From: Gamsiella multidivaricata
Lineage: Eukaryota > Mortierellomycota > Mortierellomycetes > Mortierellales > Mortierellaceae
Direction of reading: 5' to 3'
Length of the DNA stretch: 64,000 nt
Assembly: GCF_025024155.1 (NCBI RefSeq)
Contig: NW_026251753.1
Coordinates: 1 to 64,000 of the forward strand
The notes below the pieces were generated by a model. It was not told the origin of the DNA. It ran no database searches and saw nothing but the letters and a program-made list of their open reading frames with translations. A program made the position numbers and the translations under genes. Shown piece after piece: positions 34,415 to 44,600 of the stretch; positions within the stretch are counted from its first letter, which is position 1, and each line of letters opens with the position of its first letter.

Positions 34415-35368
34415 ATGGACCCTTTAGACACATCCCACCGTTTAGCCCCCGGGCCCGCGGATTCGGTGTCGCTCTTCATCTCCCTCGCATGCATCTCCGT
34501 CATGTCCCTCCTTTTTGGGCGCAAGACCGCCGCCACCAAACTCAGTTCGATTAACTATGCGCGCGGCCTGGTCGTCGGGCTCTATCTGGTCTCCTGGCTT
34601 TTCTCCCTCGTGGCCGCCATGCTCGTCCAGACCAACGACTTCAACAAACTTTCCTGCGACCTATCCATTTTCATGTGCATCCTTCTCTATGCTCTATCCA
34701 AAGTCCTCATCTACTTATTCCTCATCGAACGGGTCCACATCGTCACCGCCGTCGGAATTACTCGCTGGAACTGCCCCATGTTCAAATTCAATATGCTCCT
34801 GCTCCTGCCCTACAGCGGCATCTTCGTCCTCGCTATCATCTACCGCATCGCCAATATGGGTCCCGACGGCATCTGCAGGATCGGACTCGCCCGACCCGCG
34901 GGCGTGCCCTTGATCATCTACGATATCTTCATCATCAGTTGGTTGACCGCTCTTTTTCTAAGGGCACTTCTCTCCTCGACATCGATGCTTCAGGGTCCAA
35001 CAAAGAGCAGGTTGCGAGAGGTGGCCCGCAGGACATTGATGGGATCCATCTGGGCTTTGATTCTCTCAGGTGCCAACATCGCCGCCTTGGTCTACTTCAA
35101 CGGATACGAGCGCGGATTGACCTGTATGGCATCATGTACCGTGGACGTGACCCTAAACGCCATCACCATCCACTGGGTCACCTCGCGTGCATCCAATTCG
35201 AGAAACGATGCGGCGTTTACGTCGCGCGATGCCGAGTTTGCGATGCAAGGGATAGACAAGCATATTGGACCGGTTGAATCACACATCTCTGTATCAATCG
35301 AGTCATACGTCGAAGAGTACCGTCAGATGAACATAGCAGGGAGGCGTACGAGCGAGCGGTATCAATAA
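34415..35368 (+). CDS. seven-span integral membrane protein, orphan
   Basis: Single exon of 317 residues. Seven hydrophobic segments can be read at about 17-36, 50-70, 84-104, 126-146, 163-185, 214-234 and 241-262. Examples are SVSLFISLACISVMSLLF, GLVVGLYLVSWLFSLVAAML, IFMCILLYALSKVLIYLFLI and PLIIYDIFIISWLTALFLRA. The roughly 55-residue C-terminal tail is polar. The topology is like fungal GPCR-type receptors, but there is no family signature I can name. Loop 2 holds RVHIVTAVGITRW, and conserved-looking cysteines are in loops (TCMASC). The ATG at 34415 is the first in frame after a C/T-rich leader. Confidence 0.82.
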   Translation: MDPLDTSHRLAPGPADSVSLFISLACISVMSLLFGRKTAATKLSSINYARGLVVGLYLVSWLFSLVAAMLVQTNDFNKLSCDLSIFMCILLYALSKVLIYLFLIERVHIVTAVGITRWNCPMFKFNMLLLLPYSGIFVLAIIYRIANMGPDGICRIGLARPAGVPLIIYDIFIISWLTALFLRALLSSTSMLQGPTKSRLREVARRTLMGSIWALILSGANIAALVYFNGYERGLTCMASCTVDVTLNAITIHWVTSRASNSRNDAAFTSRDAEFAMQGIDKHIGPVESHISVSIESYVEEYRQMNIAGRRTSERYQ

Positions 35369-35466
35369 GCAACATCCATAAGTGATAGTAGAACCCATCC
35401 AAAAAGTAGTTGTACCATTTTTCATTATACCTCCATCCTTTATTATTAGCAAGTAATATATACCCA

Positions 35467-36714
35467 TCAAGCATTATTCGCTGTCGAGTCGGTTCCATCT
35501 GTAGACGTAGACAGAGTCGATTCCGAGTTGTTGGCGGCATTCTTTTGAGCGGCCAATTGCCATGCGGGGATCGACGCCTTCGTGTTCAAAAAGTTCATTG
35601 CAGCATCATCCGATTTCACTGTCGAGGCCGTCATGTTCTGAGACGAAAACGAGGCGGCAGCGCTCCAGGGTGCAGGTGATCCGCTGGATGTTGAGGGCCC
35701 AGCGCTACCGGGAGGACCTGTGCGACGGCTCAGCAACAAACTCTTGAGCGACTTGATCTCCGTCTGTAGGTCGTTTAATGTTGTTGACTGGGACTCCTTA
35801 TTCTTTTCCATCAGCTAATGAGATGTAAAGTAATAAGATGTTTTAAGATGTTAGCATTGAACCGTCGCTCACAAAAATAAAATAAAAATAATCATAAAGT
35901 ATGTTCACCCGTCTCTACCTTGGGGATCATATCCTTGATGTTTTCGATATCTGTCTTGAGCCCTGCGAGTTCCTGTTCCCGTTTGTTGTCATTACTCTTC
36001 ATACCGTCCAACACGCCCGTCATGCCCTCGAGCGACTCCTTCACGTGGGCCGTCTGATCCTCGACATTCTTGGCCACGACTGTGGTTGACTCCTTGACCT
36101 CGGCCAGACTCTTCTCGATCTCCTCAAACTGCTCATCCAGTTTCTTCTTGTCCAACGCCAGATCCTCCTGTGAAGGCCATTGCAACTTTGGACCAACAAA
36201 TTTCTACAGTTCAGAAGGTCGAGAGCATAAATGAATAGACTAGGTCGTTAGCCTGGATGCGATAACACGGAACAGTTTCTTTTCCATTTGCTAAAAAAAA
36301 AAAAAAAAAAAAAAGGTGCGGCCTCTTCAATACCTTTGTGATCTGCCACATGCCATAGCTGAATCCTCCTGCCACAACTGCCGCAATAAACATATCCTTC
36401 CAATCGTATTTCGGAGGCAACAGCGGTGGAGCCATCATAACCTGACCGGGACCTTGGTGAGGAACCATCATTTGCTGGACTGGTACTGCTGTCACTGCGG
36501 ATGCACCTGCTCCTGCTCCTGCTCCTGCTCCTGCTACGCCTTCTGATGACGACGCCGTTCCGTTCGCTCTCGCCATCGCTACCTCAATCTCTTGCGAGGT
36601 CAAGCCCTTGGACTCCAGAAACGCAACCCGCTTGCCCAGTGGTGACGACTGCACCTTGGGGTCCTGAAGGAACTTGACAGCTGAGGCTATAATATCTTCT
36701 CGCACTGCAGACAT
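35467..36714 (-). CDS. PEX14: peroxin 14, peroxisomal import docking protein
   Basis: Three exons: 36714-36334, 36203-35919 and 35814-35467. They encode 337 residues. Pex14 anchors the import pore at the peroxisome membrane and binds Pex5 and Pex13. The N-terminal Pex14 domain is MSAVREDIIASAVKFLQDP, then KRVAFLESKGLTSQEIEVAM. A Pro/Ala/Gly-rich linker contains an (Ala-Gly) repeat. A hydrophobic segment (MFIAAVVAGGFSYGMWQI, about 108-125) is followed by a coiled coil (LDKKKLDEQFEEIEKSLAEV and the next 80 residues). The Ser/Thr-rich tail is variable in the family. Intron 1 holds a 22-nt A-run on the plus strand (T-run in the transcript). Confidence 0.95.
36293..36314. repeat. 22-nt poly-A run (poly-T on sense strand) in PEX14 intron 1
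   Basis: Uninterrupted A-run on the plus strand, close to the 5' end of the intron and about 90 nt from the acceptor, unlike a normal polypyrimidine tract position. Confidence 0.95.
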
Positions 36715-36824
36715 GACTTGATTTGAAAATAGTTAAGAGAAAAAGATGGAATGAAGAGGAGTGAGAAAGAAAGTGCGATGCGAGAGGAGGAAAAAAAAGA
36801 GGACAGTGCGGAGTCAAAAGAAAG

Positions 36825-36896
36825 CTCCTTGGCGGGGAATTGAACCCCGGTCTTCCGCGTGACAGGCGGAGATACTCACCACTATACTACCAGGGA
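36825..36896 (-). tRNA. tRNA-Asp (anticodon GTC)
   Basis: The minus strand reads TCCCTGGTAGTATAGTGGTG at the 5' end (acceptor, D arm and A box). The anticodon loop CTGTCAC is flanked by TCCGC/GCGGA. The T arm is CGGGGTTCAATTCCCCG (B box) and the 3' end is CCAAGGAG. It is 72 nt with no intron and no encoded CCA. TTTT at 36819-36816, six bases downstream, is a Pol III terminator. The acceptor stem has one C-A mismatch at the fourth pair. It sits upstream of PEX14 on the same strand but is transcribed independently. Confidence 0.95.
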
Positions 36897-37456
36897 GTAA
36901 GCTCTTGCGGATGATACTTCGATCTATAACTATATATATTCTATATACAGCTACTCGTCCCTATTTGCACGCATTCCCTATTTGCATGGTCGCCCCATAA
37001 ATGCATGTCGCTCCCTACCTGCACGCCTGTCCCATCTATCCTCTCGGCTTCTTTTGCATTATTTTTATTCAAGCTGCGCTCAAACCTAACAGGCTCCCTG
37101 ACGCTTCTCTCTCATATTTACGCTCTCCATCTCATACCTACCGTCTTCACGCTCTCCATCTACATCTACGATGGCACTTGAGGATTAGTCGGCGCGCTGT
37201 CGATTCGGTCTCGCTCCTGCATTTAAACGCGACAAAGATTATGAATAATAAATCGGTTACGAAGACCCAGAGAAAAGACATAGTACCTTCGCGATTTGAC
37301 CGTTGACTGCTTAATCTGTTCCCCTTTGCCCCGTATTCCCTCGTTATTGCAAACGAATTACGATTGACGAATGGCACTGAAATATATTAAAGTTAATCAG
37401 GTATATCAGGGTCCAAGAAGTAAATAAGAAAGAGATGTCGGGCCACACACCTGGTA
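36897..37456. other. intergenic between tRNA-Asp and the Tc1/mariner element
   Basis: No gene. There are imperfect short repeats (CCCTATTTGCAYG near 36960-36990, ACGCTCTCCATCT near 37120 and 37149), otherwise nothing recognised. Confidence 0.5.
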
Positions 37457-38568
37457 CAGTCCCCTACCTCAATAATCGATCGAGCCACCATCCACCTCCA
37501 GCACCTTTCGGATTCCAGAGTTCATGGTAGTGACCAAGGCTCGTATCTCTTCTGGTGTAATGGAGTCCCATATTTCCTTGATCATCTCCATCATCTCTTG
37601 CTTGCCAGTGGACTTTTTGGGCAGCTTGTTAAGGCGCCTCCTGATGATCCACCAGATGTTTTCAATGGGATTCAAATCAGAAGGGTTAGGTAGCCATGCC
37701 ATCTTTTTCATACCATTCTCCTCTCGCCATTTTCGCGCCGTCTTGGTGGATAGGAGAGTTATCCTCTATCAATGTCATGTCTCCTATTTCGGCCATGAAC
37801 CTCTTGAGTTCGGCTTCGTAAGCGGTATTTATAAAGCCTTGACCTTTGTTGTTGTCACCGTCGATGAAAACAAGCCTTGGTTTTCGGTCTCCACAAATCG
37901 CGCCCCATATCTTAACCTTGGACCTTCCACTTCTCAGCAAAGGAGTGATGTTTTCAGGCAGATATTTCTCCTCTGCCGTACGCCAGATGAGGATCTTTCC
38001 GAAGTTCTTCCCTATTTCGAAGCAAGTCTTGTCAGTCCAAACGATATTTTTCCACTTGCCATAATCCCAACCTTGCTTCTCGAGCGCAAAGTCTTTTCGC
38101 GCGGCTACGTGCCTGGGTTACAAGTGAGGCGCAACGCGGCAAAAGATCTTGTTCGCATGCAGCATTCGTCGAATGGTGGACTGGCTGACAATCTTGGGGC
38201 ATAGAGCGATTATTTCTTGCATGATACATCGGTTGTTCTCTTTCCGATGGAATAGGCTTCCGTCCCGGCGATTTCTTCGGGGCAATCGCGCCTTCGGTCT
38301 CCTATTTCTTTATGACGCTGCCGATCGTGATCAGAGCCAGTTTGTGGTGTTTGGCGATCCTTGCTCGGCTTACTCCGGATTCGTGGGCCCCGATAATGCG
38401 ACCTTTGGTTTCGATAGAGAGATGCTTGGGCATGGTGAAGAGGAATATGAGTGACGAGAATGTGAGGGTTGAAGTAGGATGTATGAGGAAGACTGCGGAA
38501 GAGTGATGAAAAAGACAAAGTCGTTGCAGTCCCGATGATGTTGCGTTTTCGTTTTTGGGAGGGGACTG
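37457..38568 (-). mobile_element. Tc1/mariner DNA transposon, about 1.1 kb, non-autonomous by decay
   Basis: Both ends were found by eye. The left end at 37457 starts CAGTCCCCTACC and the right end (reverse complement from 38568) starts CAGTCCCCTCCC, an imperfect terminal inverted repeat of about 12 bp. Each is flanked by TA (37455-37456 and 38569-38570), the target duplication typical of Tc1/mariner. The transposase gene runs right to left inside, see next entry. The size of 1112 bp is short for a full mariner but adequate for a roughly 320-residue transposase. Confidence 0.92.
37469..38435 (-). pseudogene. Tc1/mariner transposase, interrupted
   Basis: Reading leftward from the ATG near 38434: MPKHLSIETKGRIIGAHESG (helix-turn-helix DNA-binding start) meets a stop after IGSVIKK near 38305. 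Frameshifts follow near 38210, 38110, 37940 and 37720. The three catalytic blocks can still be seen in separate frames: a first Asp region near 38035-38050, the second Asp within MTLIEDNSPIHQDG near 37770, and the Glu in LNPIENIWWIIRRRLNK near 37640. Spacing between the last two is about 34 residues. The end is EVDGGSIDY. It cannot make an active enzyme. Confidence 0.9.
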
Positions 38569-39730
38569 TACAACGGTTTATTCGAGGATAACGTCATAGT
38601 CATAAGAATGCTTCGCCCAGTTTCTTGATCATTCCAGCACTAGTTCGCTTAGCCATATCCTTGGTATATAATAGTTCTTCGAACGTAGGATTAGATAGGA
38701 ATCAGTCATCGAATAAACCACTCTTTTACCCTAGACTCTCTTGGCCCAAACTCCCTTGATACCTAGGTCTTTATGACCTAGGTCCCCAACGACCCTAGAT
38801 CCCCCAGACGTTCGAAACGTTTGCAAAGAAGCAGTGTACAGATGCAACGAAGAATGAAGGCACAAAGAGAATGAGAATAGAATGAGAGCCAGAGTTTTAG
38901 ATTCTCAATCGACAGCGAGGCTTTGTTACGGAAATGAGTAAATGATAGCAGGATGCCTTTTTACTGGGCAAAATGCTGGTGTTCTTAGCATACCAGATGC
39001 AGAAAGCAAAAATGAGACTTCTTTTGCCTTTGGCTGCAGTATCCTCATTCACTCATTCGATAGACAGTCAATCAATAAAGATACATCATATGTCGAGCGT
39101 GTACAAAGTGCTCAATGGAAGAGAAGGAAGATTGATTACAGGAGAGGTTTTAGCTATGACAACGTGAGGACAGGATGTCAAGGTCGTTCAGCATAGACCT
39201 CAGCGCTGATCCATACTTGAAATCATGTGTGCTACATTGTTTGCCCTTCGCTCCTGGGTAAAATGCCATGCATATATAACCCCCTCCCCCCAACACAGCA
39301 GTGAACAGGTCTCTGTGTGTTGCTGGTAATGTATTTAATTATTTTGGTATAGACAGCATTGCCTGGAGCACAAATATACATCTAAGGGAATATTGGCAGC
39401 CAGTTATTTAGGTGTGTGATAAATAACGACTCTGATTAGATTCTGATGGCCTTTAACGTGAGTGAATACTAGGAACCAACCCATGCGCACATGTCTTATG
39501 TCCAGTTAGATGCAGTACAAGTGGCACATTTAATTTAACTTGGTCATTGAACTTGGTGCCATGGAGTTTGTTTCCATGTCGATTCTTGGAGCATCAGAAA
39601 AAAGTTGGTCGATTCGTGCAACAGGGCTTGTCAGTAGGGGAAGACACAGGACTCCCTAGGATCGGATATCACATCCGACTTGGAAGTCGAGTATGGTATC
39701 AGGACAAGGCCATTGCTGTGTTTCTGTCAA

Positions 39731-39822
39731 AGTAAGGGGGCTCGCAATGTTGACTCGGCGTTGGGACTTTTGGGTTGCGTTAACGAGAAATTTGCGCGCG
39801 AGTAGGGGGCTCGTAATGTTGA
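39731..39822. repeat. direct repeat pair, about 22 bp, 70 bp apart
   Basis: AGTA(A)GGGGGCTCG[C/T]AATGTTGA occurs at 39731-39753 and 39801-39822 with one substitution and one extra A. Possibly subterminal repeats of a lost element; nothing else supports that. Confidence 0.8.
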
Positions 39823-40431
39823 TACGATACGACACTTTTAGTCCGATGGGGACAGTAATGATCATTGTGGACACTGAGTGCTAGAGTGATATTAACATTT
39901 TTAGCCCTGTAGTTGTCAACAAACGAGACAGCAGGTTATCCAGGACAAAGTTGTAGGTCTTCACCAATCAAGCACCAAATAATTCTCACGTCTTCCTGTT
40001 GGCATATTAGTACGTCGTCAAGCAATGGCGCTAATTCAATGAATAAAGTTTGTGCTAATGTGCTGTGCTTAACTCCTCAGGTACGAGTATCTGGTTAATC
40101 ATATAGGAATCGGATCCTTCCTGTAACCCCATAGGACGCGTTATGGCGTCAATTGCTATCGAGCCTGACATCCATGGATCCTTGTCAAGACGCCTCCACA
40201 AGACTCTCAAGCCGTATAAAATCCACTCAAATTTCAGAACAGGCGGACGAGGGCACTCCGGCAGTCCGAGAGGAGAAGGAGCCCAGCAGCGACCCTGAGT
40301 TCAGTGCGCAGACAAATACATTCGCATCAACAGCACCTTTTTTTGAATAAAGTATTGCTTGAGAGACCCAATCGGATTATTTTGCTGCTACTCAGATAAT
40401 GATAAATTTGTACCTGAAACGGGTGACCGCA

Positions 40432-40967
40432 TGGTTCCTACGAGCGTTAGTACCAATACCAGTGACAGGCATCACATCATCCATATCAACGCCGGTACCT
40501 CGGTTCATCGTGGAACGCTCATTGGTCGACCTATCAACCCCAGAGATGGAGGAGAAGGCACAGTCAGAGGCGTAGAAGACATACGACGGGGAGAGATAAC
40601 GGCAGACGCCGAGGAGGAAAGATTCGAAGGGGTTGAGTGGTCAGTGCAGGATCTGTATAGCGTTCTAACACCCAAGTGCATGGCTCAATCTTGGAGACGC
40701 GTTTTTAACACTATAGAGCGGGTCATAACGTACATGGTCAGCCGCTTTGTGAAGGTCATTGAGGAGATCGGCAGAACAAAGATCCGGAACAGAAGATGTA
40801 AAGTCACCATCGACTGGGAACGAGAACATGGGATCGCTGCTGTGAGAAAACGCGCCCAGGGACGCAAATGTGATATAGAGCACAGACGCAGCAGCAATGA
40901 TTCTATGGGATCTACCCTGAGGCAACGACAAGCACCCGATATGAAAGATCAACGACGCTGCGGATGA
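40432..40967 (+). CDS. hypothetical 178-residue protein, possibly a gene fragment
   Basis: An open frame without introns starts at the ATG at 40432 (MVPTSVSTNTSDRHH) and ends at 40967. The middle looks protein-like (ERFEGVEWSVQDLYSVL, SWRRVFNTIERVITYMVSRF, KVIEEIGRTK), with amphipathic helices. I recognise no family. A second coding-like frame at 40171-40350 (DPCQDASTRLSSRIKSTQIS) ends in a stop just upstream in a different frame, and no intron joins them cleanly. It may be an orphan gene, a decayed gene or chance. The neighbourhood is transposon-related. Confidence 0.3.
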
Positions 40968-41528
40968 ACGAGTGCAGCGGCACTATCCGGGACAGCTGAG
41001 ACTCGATGTGATGGAGCGACTGGGAGGATATCAATTTCTTAAAATGTCAGAGGACCGTGGCTAAAGGATGACTTTCGCGCACAACAGGCCATGTAGGGAG
41101 CAGGGGCCATCGGTCCATCACTCATGCGGTCATTGATTATGAAATATAGATCCGTTGCAACATAGTCGGAGCGGGCAGCTTGCAGTTTGTTTTCCGTCTC
41201 ACCTGCAGGTTTCCATCAGACCACAGTTAATAAATCCCATGCCTTTGAGGGTTCTCGTTAAAAAACCCCCTCGGCTTCCCTACAGCAACATTGTGTTTCC
41301 CTTAAAATTGCTACTTCTTATTGCGAAACGACTATGTGCTTGAAACGACGAGCATGTTATACTTCCAAAGCGGTTCTTAATACTGCTATTTTAAGTCAGA
41401 CAGAGCTCGAGTGGACCCGGGGGTATTTTTTATTTTATTTTTTTGCGCTGGACGAGCGCGCAAAGTAACGATATAGCTAATACAAACCACTAGGTCCTTT
41501 TTTTTTTTTTTTTTTGGAAATGAAGACA

Positions 41529-43387
41529 TTATAAGAACCAGGACCGCTCGAGCCCTGTTACCGCGTCCTGCTGGCCCACTAACTGCGCTTCACCGTCATC
41601 TACCTCCTCCAATTTTGAAATCACCGCTTCTGCCACCTCCCTCGCATTCTTAATACAGTCGTTTACGCTCACGCCCAAGTACCCTGCACCTGTAACAGCT
41701 AAGAGTCCGCCATATTCGCTCCTTAGCGATTGATCTAACGTCTGCATCCGCTGCAGATGTCCGACCATGTACTGAGGAATACACTCTCGATGGATATGAA
41801 CTTTCACTGTGTCAGGCACCGAATCGATCTGAAGATGCCTCTTGACCGCATCCGTCGCTGTCTTCTCAAAGAATGATGTCAGTTTCTGATGACTATTCCT
41901 TGAGGCCTGCTGTGATACTACTGTTGATGATGCTGATGGCTTGCCGTTGCTATCCGCTGCTGCTGCTTGGCGGGCTAGCACGTCGTCAAACATGTGTCCT
42001 CCGATCATGGCCGTCAACTTAAGTGTTTGGTCCCGGCTCGGTCCCATATCTTGAGAAGGGATCGCACATGAATCAAAGACTATTCCAAGAAGCCCTTGAT
42101 AGTTCGCAGCTGAATTCTCGGATCGGGGGATCAAGTAACCGAAGCCAGGTGATGCAAGACGAGCCTGCTTTGCGTCGTAAACAAGGTTTACGACAGCAAC
42201 AGTGACCGATGGATTATGGATGAGCTCTGGATGCGATATTGGCAGGAGATCGTGAAGAGCGCGTGGAGGGAGAGCAGAGATGACCGTATTGGCATATACA
42301 GGATCTTGGTCCTTGATGGATACCTATTATCGCGAATAAAATATAAGGAGAGGAAGGGAGTAAAGGCGCGTTACATTTTGCTGTTGTGCATAGAGGCTTT
42401 CCTCAGCAACACAATTACAGAAATACTTGCCTTGACTGTTCTGTTAGTATGGTCAAAATCCAATTTCTCAACTTGGGCATCTTTGAGAATCTTGACGCGT
42501 CCACCCATCACCAAATCCTTCTCCAATGCCCTAGAGAGTTCCTCAAGGCCATCCGTGAACGAATAAATACTTGTCTTATCCACAAATTCCGTTACATCCG
42601 GCATCGTAGCAACAATCTTCTCTTTTAGCGTCTTATCCCAGGGTGTCTCAACATTTCCTCCACCCATCATCATCCCCATGACAACAGATCCGTAGTCCTT
42701 CTCGAGATGATATAACATCCCAAATGTCGACCGAACTGATAGCTTGCTCACATCTCCGGCATAAATCCCATGGACCATGGCCGAGATCAACTCGTCTGAG
42801 AACCCCCTGCCAAAGCGTCGACTCACAAAACTCTCGATGCTCTCATCTTCTTGACCACTGCCACCCTTGACAAGATCCAGAGCTGCGCGGGGGAGCTTTG
42901 GTGTGATCAGCGGGTGGGTGAGCGCACCCTCAATCGAAGAGGGCAGCATGTGCAGCTTGTTATGAGCGTAGATGTAGCGGTTCTTGGCCGCAGGCGAGGT
43001 CTTGGGAACTGGCTCTAGCTTTGAGGCGAGGTGAAGGGACTTGATCTGCACCACCGGCAATAAAAAACACACAATTGAGTTTAGCAGTAACCCAGATTGA
43101 GCTGTTCGATTGTAACGGAAGAATAAAAAAGGATATACCATTTCGAGCGTATTGAGTCCACTGATACCCTGGGGTCGTAGCGAGCGTGGTCCACGTTCGA
43201 GCAAGATAGAACCACCAGGGTGCTGAGGGTCCTTTAAGCGGTCGGATTGCATCCAGCCGCCCACGCGTTTGGAACCCTCGAGGAGTGTAATGGATACATT
43301 TTTCGGAGCTGTGCGGGCCAGGTACCAAGCGGTAGACAGACCGGAGATTCCGCCGCCAAGGACGGCAATGTGTGACAGAGGGGACAT
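41529..43387 (-). CDS. HEM14: protoporphyrinogen oxidase (haem biosynthesis)
   Basis: Three exons: 43387-43139, 43045-42431 and 42323-41529. They encode 552 residues (yeast Hem14 has 539). This FAD enzyme of the mitochondrial inner membrane oxidises protoporphyrinogen IX. The FAD-binding Rossmann motif is HIAVLGGGISGLSTAWYLAR, then GGWMQS and LERGPRSLRPQG. Later blocks are FGRGFSDELISAMVHGIYAG, VYANTVISALPPRALHDLL, GFGYLIPRSE and the C-terminal AVTGAGYLGVSVNDCIKNA. The second intron starts GCAAGT instead of GT; only this donor keeps the frame. It is divergent from UBC13. Confidence 0.96.
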
Positions 43388-43694
43388 TCGTTTTATTCGA
43401 GTATAGGGTATTTGTGGGGAGGAATGCGATGGAAAGCTTGACAGAGTAGGATGGAGGAGGGAAATGTGAATGAAAGGCGAAGGAGCGATGGGAGGTGGGA
43501 GGATCAGCGGGTGAGAAGGGGCTGTAAGCGACTCGCGCTGACTGCTAAACGAATGCTCGAGTTCCTAGGAAAGGAAGGGGCCAAGCCGAAGGTGGTCTAT
43601 GCATGAGGTTCTTCACCATCACTCATCTCTTTCAGTCCACTCCACATCACTCCACTCCACTTCAGCTACCCTTCCTTTCTCTCAGAAACGCGCC
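43388..43694. promoter_or_regulatory. shared divergent promoter, HEM14 / UBC13
   Basis: 307 bp between starts. It has a purine-rich left part and a C/T-rich part (about 43620-43690) before the UBC13 ATG, including a repeated CACTCCAC motif. Confidence 0.5.
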
Positions 43695-44458
<764 letters not shown>

Positions 44459-44600
44459 CTATCTTTGTTCCGAAAACCAGGGCATTCAATCGCACAGAGA
44501 GAATATCAAAGCTACAAAAAAAAAAAACCCCCCACGAAAGAAGTGTTGCAGATATGATATGTATTATGTTTTCAAGTTGGATGTCCTGCCCGACATTAGT

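Larger units (their letters stand above)
38569..41528. other. about 3 kb gene-poor region
   Basis: Mostly short frames without domains. Contents worth noting are a 9-bp inverted repeat at 38761-38783, a 22-bp direct repeat at 39731/39801, one open frame at 40432-40967 (separate entry), and T-runs near 41430 and 41500-41516 just past the HEM14 stop. It looks like degraded or lineage-specific sequence next to the transposon. Confidence 0.5.

Noticed and set aside
38761..38783. ACCTAGGTC - TTTAT - GACCTAGGT perfect hairpin, with TTCGAACGT / ACGTTCGAA near 38678 and 38808
   Set aside because: 9-bp stems of this kind are expected a few times by chance in 64 kb, and the outer pair has a palindromic core. 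Noted but not claimed as an element.
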